Position numbers and translations under genes: made by a program | Part shown: in pieces, positions 7,843 through 14,978 of the stretch | How the letters are laid out: every line of letters starts with the position of its first letter | Numbering within the stretch: the first letter of the stretch is position 1 | IMG/VR virus record: IMGVR_UViG_3300027782_000272 | Location: 1-29,480 of that record | Direction: 5' to 3' (one strand) | Source of the DNA: a virus | Length of the DNA stretch: 29,480 bases | Notes under the pieces: model-generated | The model's database searches: none | What the model was told of the DNA's origin: nothing | The model's input: the letters and a program-made list of their open reading frames with translations, nothing else

Positions 7843-8442
7843 TCAATGCAAGAACTGATGCGGCCAAATTGTTGTTGATTCCGGATTGTTTGTAACAATT
7901 TTTGCGCAATTCAAAACGCGCCACCATTCCATTAAATAAGGCCGCACGTTGCTTTCGCTGCGGTCTAGGTCGTATTGCATTTCATCGCTGGTTTGCGGAA
8001 TAGCCCTGTCGCCGATAAAAGAAATTACAGATTGCCGGTTTTTGTCGCATAGCGTAGCGACTTTTCCTGTTGTGATCGCTAGCTCATTATCTAGCTTTTG
8101 ATAGAAAAGCACGTCCGGAATAGTGTCTCCAAAGTGTGAACGATAAATAACGCCAAGCTCTAACGGCTCTTGCTGTGGCAATTGCATCGCCGAAAATATC
8201 ATGTGGACGTTTTCGCGGTATCGGCTTTGGTCAATTTTTAGATCAAGTAAGAATCCATAGCGATTCCCCGCTTCTGAATTTGTCATTTTTAAGCCTGGAA
8301 TACCGTTAGGAAAAACGCTTTCAAAATAGCACGGACATTCCGGCCCATTTGCCCAGTCGATATCCGGCACGACACTTGCAGACATGCATTTTGCCAGCAT
8401 TAAAACACGCGATCCCAATCCGTTTAATAATGCCACTTTCAT
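7843..8442 (-). CDS. Possible sugar transferase (GLGSR motif), unproven
   Basis: A 199-aa protein. It begins MKVALLNGLGSRVLMLAKCM, recalling the GLGNR loop at the start of fucosyltransferase-like GT-B enzymes (NodZ/family 11 type), where the Arg contacts the sugar nucleotide. The end (PYLMEWWRVLNCAKIVTNNP) resembles the part of such enzymes that reads which residues are exposed. At 199 residues it is shorter than the usual 270-300, so it may be a reduced form or a different fold. ATG at 8442 is preferred over a TTG at 8451 that would run into the previous gene. Lies between distal tail and adhesin genes. Confidence 0.5.
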   Translation of the reverse strand: MKVALLNGLGSRVLMLAKCMSASVVPDIDWANGPECPCYFESVFPNGIPGLKMTNSEAGNRYGFLLDLKIDQSRYRENVHMIFSAMQLPQQEPLELGVIYRSHFGDTIPDVLFYQKLDNELAITTGKVATLCDKNRQSVISFIGDRAIPQTSDEMQYDLDRSESNVRPYLMEWWRVLNCAKIVTNNPESTTIWPHQFLH

Positions 8443-8443
8443 T

Positions 8444-9172
8444 TTAAGCAATGTATGTAACCGTGTCGGAATCTAGTTGACCAATAGCAGATGGTTTTGT
8501 GTCGGTTGATTCAAACCTGCCAATGTAATCTCCGTTGCGAAAAACTAAAAAGTGATACGAAACGTGCGATATTGTGCCACCTGAAATGTGATCGACATTA
8601 ACGCGCAGGTCTAGGTTGCCACCTCGATGTCTTAGGTAAATGTGACTTCCTGCAAGGTGATACTCAAGGTGCGCGGTATTTCCTCCAGTAGAAGGAGAAT
8701 AATAAGCGATTTTATACCAAAACTCTCCATTGTACCGATTAATTGGATCAGGATTAAATGATACGTAGTCGGAAGCACTAACCTCAAGTGTGCGAGCTGT
8801 TACCACGCCATCAGGACTAATGACGCATTTGATGTAAATAAATTGGCCTTCTGTAATTGATACTTCGGTTCTATCGCCGCCCAACGTGCCTATGCCGGTC
8901 GGGTAATAAACATTCATGCAATCCGTGTTATTAATACCTCCTTCAGTATCAACGACAAATCCATCTGTAATTACAAACTTGTCTTCTGCAATTAAGATCG
9001 GCCAAAAAGGTGGAATTGTATCTCCAGTCTTTGAAATCGACGGATCAATCGTGCCGCGATTTTTTAGACGCTCGAGCGCAGTTCGGATTTGATTTGCCCA
9101 TGCCGCCGTGACTGGTTGCCCAGCCCGAGTTATTGGAGGCAAAACAATCGGTATGTTAGTTGGTCGTCCCAT
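8444..9172 (-). CDS. Distal tail / fibre-related structural protein
   Basis: A 242-aa beta-rich protein. The N-terminus (ITRAGQPVTAAWANQIRTAL) is a short helix that resembles the attachment end of many small tail proteins. The centre has ITEGQFIYIKCVISPDG and a His-rich, beta-strand C-terminus. The start at 9172 overlaps the upstream stop (TAATG). It probably belongs to the tail tip or a short fibre; not recognised further. Confidence 0.6.
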   Translation of the reverse strand: MGRPTNIPIVLPPITRAGQPVTAAWANQIRTALERLKNRGTIDPSISKTGDTIPPFWPILIAEDKFVITDGFVVDTEGGINNTDCMNVYYPTGIGTLGGDRTEVSITEGQFIYIKCVISPDGVVTARTLEVSASDYVSFNPDPINRYNGEFWYKIAYYSPSTGGNTAHLEYHLAGSHIYLRHRGGNLDLRVNVDHISGGTISHVSYHFLVFRNGDYIGRFESTDTKPSAIGQLDSDTVTYIA

Positions 9173-10011
9173 TATGGTTTGGTGTATAAAGTCGCGTCCC
9201 ACTCCTGACCAGGCGGAGACATGGTCCATGTGATTGCGTATTCGCTAGTTGTTTCCGTGCCTTGCTTTGTCTGGCTGTCAGATATGCTTGATAACTTCCA
9301 GTTGCGTCCAGCAATAACCGGCGGATCTCCGTCTGGGTTCGGATCAATCCATCCGAGATAGTCCAGATAAATCTGATCGACTCCGCCTTGATTGGTTGCG
9401 CTGTGGGTCCATTCGACCTGTGATGTCTCCCACGTTTCGCGCTTGTCCCTAACAATGATCTTAAACCATTTTATAGAGTCTTCGTTAGTAATTGTTCCTA
9501 CTTCTGTGCCTAACAGATTTTTAATGTAATAGGTGTTAACTGTGGAATTTTTATCATCTCTTGCATACTTACCACTAAGGCACCCGCTAATCAAAAACTT
9601 GTCAACTTCCGCTACGTTTGCGACGTATTCCGGATGCGTCATAATAGGCGCTTCTGATAGGGTCGCATTGTATGCGTATGTCCCGCTGTCGTCGTTTTTG
9701 TCAAACTCCCAATCGGCTGAGTATCCGGTGTAATTGACTAGAATTTTAGTTAATCCGCCTGGCTCATGTTCATGGCTAACTGAATCGACCGTCAGGAAAT
9801 TCCACTTTGCCGATAGGTTCGGATAAAGCGCGGTGACAGACTGGCCTTTTTGGAATGCCGTCTGAATCGGCGTGGAATCAAAATCAAATTTGCGACAAGT
9901 AAATGTCTGCGTGCCTGACCATTTTCCCTTGTCGTCAAATCCGGCTTTGAAATCTGGGCCGGGTATCCATGTGTAAGGCTGTATTCCGTAGATGTTAGTT
10001 ATGCTGCTCAT
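9172..10011 (-). CDS. Distal tail protein of unknown family
   Basis: A 279-aa protein just downstream of the tape measure, where siphoviruses encode distal tail (Dit-like) proteins. It is beta-rich with many aromatic residues (TYTWIPGPDF-like N-terminus, WKLSSISDS, ITWTMSPPGQEWDATLY). No enzyme motif. The ATG overlaps the tape-measure stop (ATGA at 10008-10011), with a GGAGG 12 bases upstream. Function is from position. Confidence 0.6.
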   Translation of the reverse strand: MSSITNIYGIQPYTWIPGPDFKAGFDDKGKWSGTQTFTCRKFDFDSTPIQTAFQKGQSVTALYPNLSAKWNFLTVDSVSHEHEPGGLTKILVNYTGYSADWEFDKNDDSGTYAYNATLSEAPIMTHPEYVANVAEVDKFLISGCLSGKYARDDKNSTVNTYYIKNLLGTEVGTITNEDSIKWFKIIVRDKRETWETSQVEWTHSATNQGGVDQIYLDYLGWIDPNPDGDPPVIAGRNWKLSSISDSQTKQGTETTSEYAITWTMSPPGQEWDATLYTKP

Positions 10012-11243
10012 TGAAACGCTGCGCCTCCTTCCTCGCGATAAATTTGCTCCATGATTTTCAGCGTGCTTTGTTGCACGTTGAGACTGTCAATCAAAGGCTT
10101 TACGATGTCGCTGGTGAAATTTGTTTTTGGATTATTTGCGGATGTTGTCGATTTGAACATGCTCATTAAATCGTCGCCAGTTGATCTGGGCGAAACGTAT
10201 TTAAGCAACTTCGGGTCGATCGGCTCAATCAAGCCGCTTTCTTTTTGCGCTTTGCTCATCAACTGACCCAGCGCCGTTCCTTCAAAGAATTTAGTCAATC
10301 CACTTGCTATTGATTCGCCCAATGCGCTGCCAAGCTCATCAATTTTATTTGTAAGCCATGTCCATATCTCTTTGATTGACGCTTCAAATCCGATGTCGCC
10401 GTAATGACTAAAAAGCGTTTTAACGGACTCTCCAAATTTTTGCAATGATTCTCCAGCTTTGCCAATTTCGTCAAAGATTTTTTGCAATTGAACTGCTGCT
10501 GTTTCGCCTATATCGGCTCCAAAAATTCCTACCAATAGATTTCTGAACAGTTTCATTTTGACCAAATCCATCATTCCGATTACGTCGCCAAGATGCTCAA
10601 ATCCTTTTGCTTGTTCAATTGTCATCTTGCCAAACTCGCCCAAATCTTTACCGGCCTGTTCCATTGTGGCTGGAAAATTATCACGAAATGCTTGTAATAA
10701 TCTTTGTCCGCTTTTTCCAAAAAGAGTTTGTAGGATTTGTTCAATATATGGAGCTGTGACAGGATCGTTAAGCGCGTTGAAAATAGCTTCGATTTGATCA
10801 ACTGGCTTCAAGTTCATTATATCCGATACTGCAATGCCCAGCTTGTCAAATACTTCTAAGATCGGACCTTTAGTTCCGCTTACAGCTTCGTCCTTTGCAT
10901 CGGCAATTGCTTTTTGTAACGTGTAAATTGTTTTGCCAGTGTCAACGCTTTCAATCCCAGCTAATCTAAAAGCCTCTTGTAGTAATTGCAGTTTCTCAAT
11001 AGACTCTCCGGTTTTGGTTGATAAATCTACAAGGTCGCCGGTGTAATCCATAAACATGCCTGGAACTGTCGCTAATTGCTGTACAAGTGATCCTAGAATA
11101 TCCGTTCCAATTTCTCCCACTTTCCGAGCTGCGCCGATGCCGACCTCTTTGGAAAACTTGCCAAACATCCCGCCGATGTTTTTCAATCCGCCCTTTACGG
11201 CGCTCCCGTCAAATCCTACTTTAACTGTGGTATCAATCGACAT
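10008..11243 (-). CDS. Tail tape measure protein (short)
   Basis: A 411-aa protein with the usual tape-measure make-up. An N-terminal helical part (AARKVGEIGTDILGSLVQQL) is followed by VDLSTKTGESIEKLQLLQEAFRLAGI, then a central region with hydrophobic segments (LFRNLLVGIFGADIGE) and long helices rich in Gly, Lys and Phe. Residues LQLLQEAFRLAGI are typical of the conserved block of this family. At about 0.15 nm per residue this predicts a tail near 60 nm. It starts inside the end of the frameshifted chaperone extension (11233-11243). Length is short next to lambda gpH (853 aa). Confidence 0.85.
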   Translation of the reverse strand: MSIDTTVKVGFDGSAVKGGLKNIGGMFGKFSKEVGIGAARKVGEIGTDILGSLVQQLATVPGMFMDYTGDLVDLSTKTGESIEKLQLLQEAFRLAGIESVDTGKTIYTLQKAIADAKDEAVSGTKGPILEVFDKLGIAVSDIMNLKPVDQIEAIFNALNDPVTAPYIEQILQTLFGKSGQRLLQAFRDNFPATMEQAGKDLGEFGKMTIEQAKGFEHLGDVIGMMDLVKMKLFRNLLVGIFGADIGETAAVQLQKIFDEIGKAGESLQKFGESVKTLFSHYGDIGFEASIKEIWTWLTNKIDELGSALGESIASGLTKFFEGTALGQLMSKAQKESGLIEPIDPKLLKYVSPRSTGDDLMSMFKSTTSANNPKTNFTSDIVKPLIDSLNVQQSTLKIMEQIYREEGGAAFQ

Positions 11244-11837
11244 AATCCAATTCCTTCCTTGCTAACATTTCAAATTTATCTTCCAGCTCCGGGCTGATCT
11301 CCATTTGACTTATCCACCTGTAGCGATTGCCCAGCGAGATTCCGTTTGCCATCATGATTTGTAACAGTTTACTCATGTCCATTTCCCAAATTAAGTAATC
11401 CGATGCTAAGTTATGTTTAAACGCAAATAGTTCGACCGATGCTAGCCAGTGTGGGTTTGCGCTTGGCGCTCCTGCTTTCCCGTTTCCTCGCTTTCTGCTC
11501 CGCTTAGTCTAACCGATGTGATCCGTTCGACAAGCCCCTCGATGACGGCCGGCAACTGTTCTTCCCAGTCCAGCATAAAATCCATGACGGACTTGTGACG
11601 GTCGGCTCTGTTCATTTTGCGCAACTGGCCGATCAGGTCTTGATCGGCATAGCAAACTAAAGCCACCTCGTGCATGGCGTGCGCCTGTGACTGGTCGGCC
11701 TCGATGTCGGAAAATAAAACATTGCCCCAAGTCTTCAGTAGCTCATAACGACCAGCCGATAAAACAAGCTCTCTGCCGTTTAGAATTAGCGGATCTCCGG
11801 TCCATGCGTTTGCCAATATGTTGTGTCTGTTTTTCAT
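11233..11837 (-). CDS. Tail assembly chaperone, -1 frameshift fusion (G-T-like)
   Basis: If ribosomes shift back one base at the heptamer 11475-11481, the first 121 residues join an 80-residue extension that ends at TGA 11233-11235, giving about 201 aa. The extension has no good start of its own over most of its length, is free of stops and reads HWLASVELFAFKHNLASDYL then WEMDMSKLLQIMMANG, a pattern typical of the T part of tail chaperones. It bridges the otherwise empty 200 bases before the tape measure. In lambda, the ratio of G to G-T is set by this same signal. Frameshifting itself is inferred. Confidence 0.78.
11442..11837 (-). CDS. Tail assembly chaperone, short (G-like) form
   Basis: A 131-aa protein located between the tail-tube candidate and the tape measure, as lambda G is. 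It is helical with CYADQDLIGQLRKMNRADRH and a Glu-rich C-terminus. Near its 3' end, codons read ACG GGA AAG, which carries the slippery heptamer G GGA AAG. The ordinary product ends with TAG at 11442. The ATG overlaps the upstream stop (ATGA at 11834-11837). Confidence 0.75.
   Translation of the reverse strand: MKNRHNILANAWTGDPLILNGRELVLSAGRYELLKTWGNVLFSDIEADQSQAHAMHEVALVCYADQDLIGQLRKMNRADRHKSVMDFMLDWEEQLPAVIEGLVERITSVRLSGAESEETGKQERQAQTHTG
11475..11481 (-). promoter_or_regulatory. Programmed -1 frameshift slippery site G GGA AAG
   Basis: The heptamer GGGAAAG stands in the correct phase (first G is the third base of codon ACG; then GGA, AAG). It is the same heptamer that lambda uses between G and T. 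The -1 frame downstream is open for 80 codons up to 11236; the 0 frame stops after 10 codons. No clear stimulatory hairpin was searched quantitatively. Confidence 0.8.
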
Positions 11838-12406
11838 CCTTGTAGTCTGCTTAAAAATTCGTTTCTGACGGTCTTAGAGAGCTTTGTGTCAATCAATGCG
11901 GATCCACTCTCGGTTTGCATGAAAACGCTTCTCCGTGCATTGTGGAACAAATCCAAGCACGTCTTGCGGTTTGCGACAAAAGCCAAAATGTAGCTTTCCG
12001 GATTTGATGGTAGCGCGCTGACAAATGATGGAATGTCTGAGATTCCGCGCAGACCTGGCAAAGCGATTCCTTTTTTGCTTAGATAGTCCACCGCGTAATC
12101 CAGCCATTCGCCGATCGACATGGACGGCGCTGGTCGGCCGGAAATGAACTTGCAGATTTCGGCAAATGGGTGGCTGTCGATTAGGCTCCTTGCGCCCGTC
12201 CAATGATCAACGCAAGCCTGTGACGTGTGCTTTCCATCGTCGCTTGCCGGTTCCAATGCAAAGCGTGCATAAACTCTTTCGCTTGTTTCGCTGCTGATAA
12301 GATTGACCGGCGAATCCTTTTTAAGCGGGATTGCACAAGCCATAAGAGCGCTGACCAGATTGATGTCGCCCGATTGTGTTGCGTTGTTGCCGTTGTAATT
12401 TTCCAT
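11834..12406 (-). CDS. Tail region protein of unknown function
   Basis: A 190-aa mostly helical protein between the tail-tube candidate and the G-like chaperone. It contains GEWLDYAVDYLSKKG and FVANRKTCLDLFHNARRSV. There is no recognised motif. It may be a second chaperone-type or tail-length factor. Start codon lies 13 bases after the upstream stop, without a clear Shine-Dalgarno; stop overlaps the next ATG. Confidence 0.6.
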   Translation of the reverse strand: MENYNGNNATQSGDINLVSALMACAIPLKKDSPVNLISSETSERVYARFALEPASDDGKHTSQACVDHWTGARSLIDSHPFAEICKFISGRPAPSMSIGEWLDYAVDYLSKKGIALPGLRGISDIPSFVSALPSNPESYILAFVANRKTCLDLFHNARRSVFMQTESGSALIDTKLSKTVRNEFLSRLQG

Positions 12407-12419
12407 TTTCTTGTAAAGG

Positions 12420-12854
12420 TTAGGTCAATGCGACTACGGTCCCGGCCGCCACGAATGGCAGGTAAACGCCGCTCATTGATCCTTCTTCGAATCCTGTTGC
12501 GGTCGGCTTAATGCTGTTGCCAGTGATGATGATGCTTGCTCCGGTTGCCGAGGCGATGCTGTCGCCAAGTCCTTCGTTAAGTCTGGTTCGGCTGTTGCTG
12601 GTTGTGTTGGCCAAAGTGATGACGCTGCCGATGTGATCGACCAGTCCAGTCCCTTTGGTTTTGATGATGCCGTCAACGCTGATGTCTTTTTTTGGATTGT
12701 AAACGGCAAGTCCGACGTCGCAGCCGATGTGATCCGGTGCCATGACGGTTTCACTAGTTCCGTCAAAACTGACAGATCCAACAAAAAGCCCGGTTGCTGT
12801 CGCATCATCCGCTAGTCCAAATTGTGCCGTGCCGTAAACTGTTGCTAAACTCAT
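12420..12854 (-). CDS. Candidate major tail (tube) protein
   Basis: A 144-aa Gly/Ala/Thr-rich beta protein with low charge (FGLADDATATGLFVGSVSF, VDGIIKTKGTGL). It sits right after the tail-terminator-like gene and before the chaperones, where siphoviruses put the tube subunit. The size fits small tube proteins. Alternatively it is a head-tail or decoration protein. The start overlaps the upstream stop (ATGA at 12851-12854). Confidence 0.55.
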   Translation of the reverse strand: MSLATVYGTAQFGLADDATATGLFVGSVSFDGTSETVMAPDHIGCDVGLAVYNPKKDISVDGIIKTKGTGLVDHIGSVITLANTTSNSRTRLNEGLGDSIASATGASIIITGNSIKPTATGFEEGSMSGVYLPFVAAGTVVALT

Positions 12855-13309
12855 CGTAGTAGTGGTTGTTGATTTGAGAGACTGGCTGTGATCGTTAAAT
12901 CGAATGTGTCAATCCTGCGCTCGTCTCTAACAGAAATGATACCAGAACTTGTTAGATTGTCAAATACCTGCAAATTGTTAGACGCGCTCATGTAATCGAT
13001 TGACATTCTATTTGCTAAAATCTCATAAAGCGCCTGGCTCATTTCCTGACTGGTTGCGTAGGTGGTGCCGTGCGATGCCGATTCCTCCGGCACGGTGTGC
13101 AGCTCGGCGGTTAGTGATACTTCCATGACGCCGAATAGCCTGACTCCGTTTTGCTCAACCATCGTCGATCCTTGGTCGATGATTACGATCAGCGGCAAAA
13201 CCACGTCATCGGTTTCTCCGTTTAGAACTACTTGCACGCCGTCGAGAACGTCGTAGGCGCGCGCTTGGTCTTCGATCCATGTCTTAAGAGCTTGTTTTAC
13301 TTGGTTCAT
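12851..13309 (-). CDS. Tail terminator-like protein (gpU / DUF3168 type)
   Basis: A 152-aa protein. The layout (N-terminal helix with VKQALKTWIEDQA; strands VQVVLNGETDDVVLPLIVI; a strand with FGVMEVSLTAELHTV; a helix SQEMSQALYEILANRM; final strands RRIDTFDLTITASL) matches tail terminator and tail-completion proteins that cap the tube at the head side. The order, between a basic neck protein and the tube candidate, agrees. ATG overlaps the upstream stop (ATGA at 13306-13309). Confidence 0.65.
   Translation of the reverse strand: MNQVKQALKTWIEDQARAYDVLDGVQVVLNGETDDVVLPLIVIIDQGSTMVEQNGVRLFGVMEVSLTAELHTVPEESASHGTTYATSQEMSQALYEILANRMSIDYMSASNNLQVFDNLTSSGIISVRDERRIDTFDLTITASLSNQQPLLR
12936..12963 (-). 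promoter_or_regulatory. Candidate promoter C inside the tail-terminator gene
   Basis: Minus strand: TTGACA (12958-12963), 16-base spacer, TATCAT (12936-12941), the best -35/-10 pair in the structural region. It shares the 15-mer TTGACAATCTAACAA with site B (18662-18689), and is followed by TTCTGTTAGAG as in B, but about 12 bases further on. It would start transcription about 75 bases before the tail-tube candidate at 12854. Half-sites at 12926-12932, 12950-12956 and 12976-12982. Confidence 0.45.
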
Positions 13310-13989
13310 TTCTTGCTGGTTTTGAGTGCTTTCTTATACCATTTGACGGTATTTTTCAGGGCCAGATTGACCGATTCACTAATAGCAGTTTTTTTCAAAA
13401 CGTATTGATCCGCGACGTAATCGACCGTAGATGTGACTTTTGCGGACGGACTGAATCCGTTTTGCGCTGCGACGGCTTTGCCCAGGCTTGCCCATTTCTG
13501 AGCATATCCAAGATAGTTCTTGCCGATGTTGATCCGGCTGGTTCCTTTTTGTTTGCTGGCAATTTGCATCGCCGCGCCCAGCCATGATCCTTTAGCTTTG
13601 CCGACGCTGACAGATTTCATTTTGATAGCCTTGCGGAAATTTGTTAGGCTGACCGATTTGCGGCCAGATTTAAGTCGTCTTACTCTTGCGTGTCGGTCTT
13701 TGCGGTTCTCGTCGATCCAATCAACGCATTCTTGCGCTGTTTGCAGGTCCAGCTTTTTGCTTGCGCGCGGCAATATATTAACAACTTTTTGCGCGTCGGC
13801 TGTAATTGCTTGTATTTGCTTTTTTTTAGTTCCTGATTTGCCTTTTATTTCAGTGTAAAAAGCAAGCTCTCGTGCTGATTGAACTCCCCACCTAGTGACG
13901 GCCTGAGCTGAGTTCTCCCCAAACATCTTGCTGTATTTTTTCAGCGACGCTTCTAGCTTGGCGGTGTCGTTTTTCATTACCAGCTTCAT
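13306..13989 (-). CDS. Basic tail-completion / neck protein
   Basis: A 227-aa, very Lys-rich protein. It begins KLVMKNDTAKLEASLKKYSK, similar in style to HK97 gp10-like and gpZ-like head-tail joining proteins whose N-terminal helix is followed by a basic core (GRKSVSLTNFRKAIKMKSV). It lies in the gpZ position. ATG at 13989 overlaps the preceding stop (ATGA). A later Met at residue 5 is possible. Role inferred from order and composition. Confidence 0.6.
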   Translation of the reverse strand: MKLVMKNDTAKLEASLKKYSKMFGENSAQAVTRWGVQSARELAFYTEIKGKSGTKKKQIQAITADAQKVVNILPRASKKLDLQTAQECVDWIDENRKDRHARVRRLKSGRKSVSLTNFRKAIKMKSVSVGKAKGSWLGAAMQIASKQKGTSRINIGKNYLGYAQKWASLGKAVAAQNGFSPSAKVTSTVDYVADQYVLKKTAISESVNLALKNTVKWYKKALKTSKK

Positions 13990-14318
13990 GCCCGTTCTCG
14001 ATCTTTCAAGGAAATTGAAACAAACGATGCGCCGATATTTACGCTGTCAACGCGCAAGGATAGGCCGCGCGCCGTTGCTAGTTTGCCGACATAATACAAG
14101 CCGGATTGTGTATAGGACGCATCCCAGTCTGATCGGCGGACGACGCAATCAAGCGCAATGTCCGTGTCCATTCCGATCTCGGCAAACTCTCGCGTGCTTC
14201 TGGTATCGTTCATCACGGCATTGACCGCGGTGCCGCCGTTGACCGTCAAAGGTTCGTTTCCGATTACTGCAAAGGCATTCTCGGATGCGGATGACAGAAA
14301 CGATGTGAGAGCGCTCAT
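13986..14318 (-). CDS. Head-tail joining protein candidate (gpFII position)
   Basis: A 110-aa protein with an N-terminal helix (FLSSASENAFAVIG) and a beta-rich remainder ending FVSISLKDRERA. Size and place fit lambda gpFII-like attachment proteins. It starts the neck-tail operon 6 bases after a TAGAGT box (promoter D). The stop overlaps the next start. Family not confirmed. Confidence 0.55.
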   Translation of the reverse strand: MSALTSFLSSASENAFAVIGNEPLTVNGGTAVNAVMNDTRSTREFAEIGMDTDIALDCVVRRSDWDASYTQSGLYYVGKLATARGLSLRVDSVNIGASFVSISLKDRERA

Positions 14319-14320
14319 GA

Positions 14321-14896
14321 TTAAACTCTAACAGATTCGGGGGCCGCTGTCAATGCGGCGTCATGCCGGTAAGTGCAAAGCGTTTTGTCAATGTGCAGCG
14401 ATGTTTTAATTCTTGCCCGAGCTTGTCTAGACCAGATAATATCCTCGCCGTAATTAGATTCTCCAAACTGGCAGGTTTTGACTAGTTCCCGTTTCCATAC
14501 GCAAACATGCCACGGCGCTCGAAGCGTAATTCCGTTAGGCTGAAAAGGCTCATCGCAATTATTCAGACCAAAAATGACTTTGGAAAATGCGCCGTTGTAA
14601 TAGCTGTTTTGCTCAAATGTAATTACGTCTGGGCCTTGCTGAATTGCCAACAAGATTTCCGATACGTAATCCGGTTCAATGTCGTCGTCATCGTCCACAA
14701 ATGCAATGTATTCGCCTCGTGCAATGTCTAACAAAGACTGCCGTTTTGCGCCGATTGTTCGCGTGCGGTTGTCAGCAAACGACAAATGCTCAACTGCTAA
14801 ATCATTGCTTTGTTTTGCAATCTTTTCGGACAGCTTTGAGAGTTGCTCTTTTCGGCTTGTAATCGTCGGGGTCAGGATGCTGAGTTGTATGTGCAT
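14321..14896 (-). CDS. GT2-family glycosyltransferase
   Basis: A 191-aa protein with a GT-A fold start (QLSILTPTITSR), then GAKRQSLLDIARGEYIAFVD and the metal-binding run DDDDD (residues about 71-75), followed by a conserved C-terminal acceptor region with GESNYGEDIIW (the ED that acts as base in GT2 enzymes). It uses a nucleotide sugar; the acceptor is unknown. Its first 32 codons overlap the 58-aa gene in another frame; the overlap is needed because the N-terminal beta strand is essential. Lies between capsid and tail genes, so it may glycosylate virion or host surface. Confidence 0.78.
   Translation of the reverse strand: MHIQLSILTPTITSRKEQLSKLSEKIAKQSNDLAVEHLSFADNRTRTIGAKRQSLLDIARGEYIAFVDDDDDIEPDYVSEILLAIQQGPDVITFEQNSYYNGAFSKVIFGLNNCDEPFQPNGITLRAPWHVCVWKRELVKTCQFGESNYGEDIIWSRQARARIKTSLHIDKTLCTYRHDAALTAAPESVRV
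14325..14353 (-). promoter_or_regulatory. Candidate leaderless promoter D (neck-tail genes)
   Basis: Minus strand: TTGACA (14348-14353), 17-base spacer, TAGAGT (14325-14330), then 6 bases to the ATG at 14318. The 13-mer TCTGTTAGAGTTT covering the -10 is identical to that at site B. It overlaps the 3' end of the upstream glycosyltransferase gene, so part of the sequence is also coding. The -10 is a weak match (4 of 6). Confidence 0.5.
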
Positions 14897-14978
14897 ATTT
14901 TCTAAAGATTAAGTCGTAATTCGTTCTGTATTTATCGTGGTTAACCGGTCGTGGTGTGTCTCCTTTTCCTGCGCTCAT
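14802..14978 (-). CDS. Small conserved phage protein (MSxGKGDTPRPV family)
   Basis: A 58-aa protein with the family signature MSAGKGDTPRPVNHDKYRTN followed by YDLIFRK, known from many phage genomes as a hypothetical protein. Function unknown. The start at 14978 overlaps the stop of the 741-aa gene (ATGA at 14975-14978). Its 3' half overlaps the next glycosyltransferase start by 95 bases in another frame, which is long for this window. Confidence 0.75.
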   Translation of the reverse strand: MSAGKGDTPRPVNHDKYRTNYDLIFRKYAHTTQHPDPDDYKPKRATLKAVRKDCKTKQ

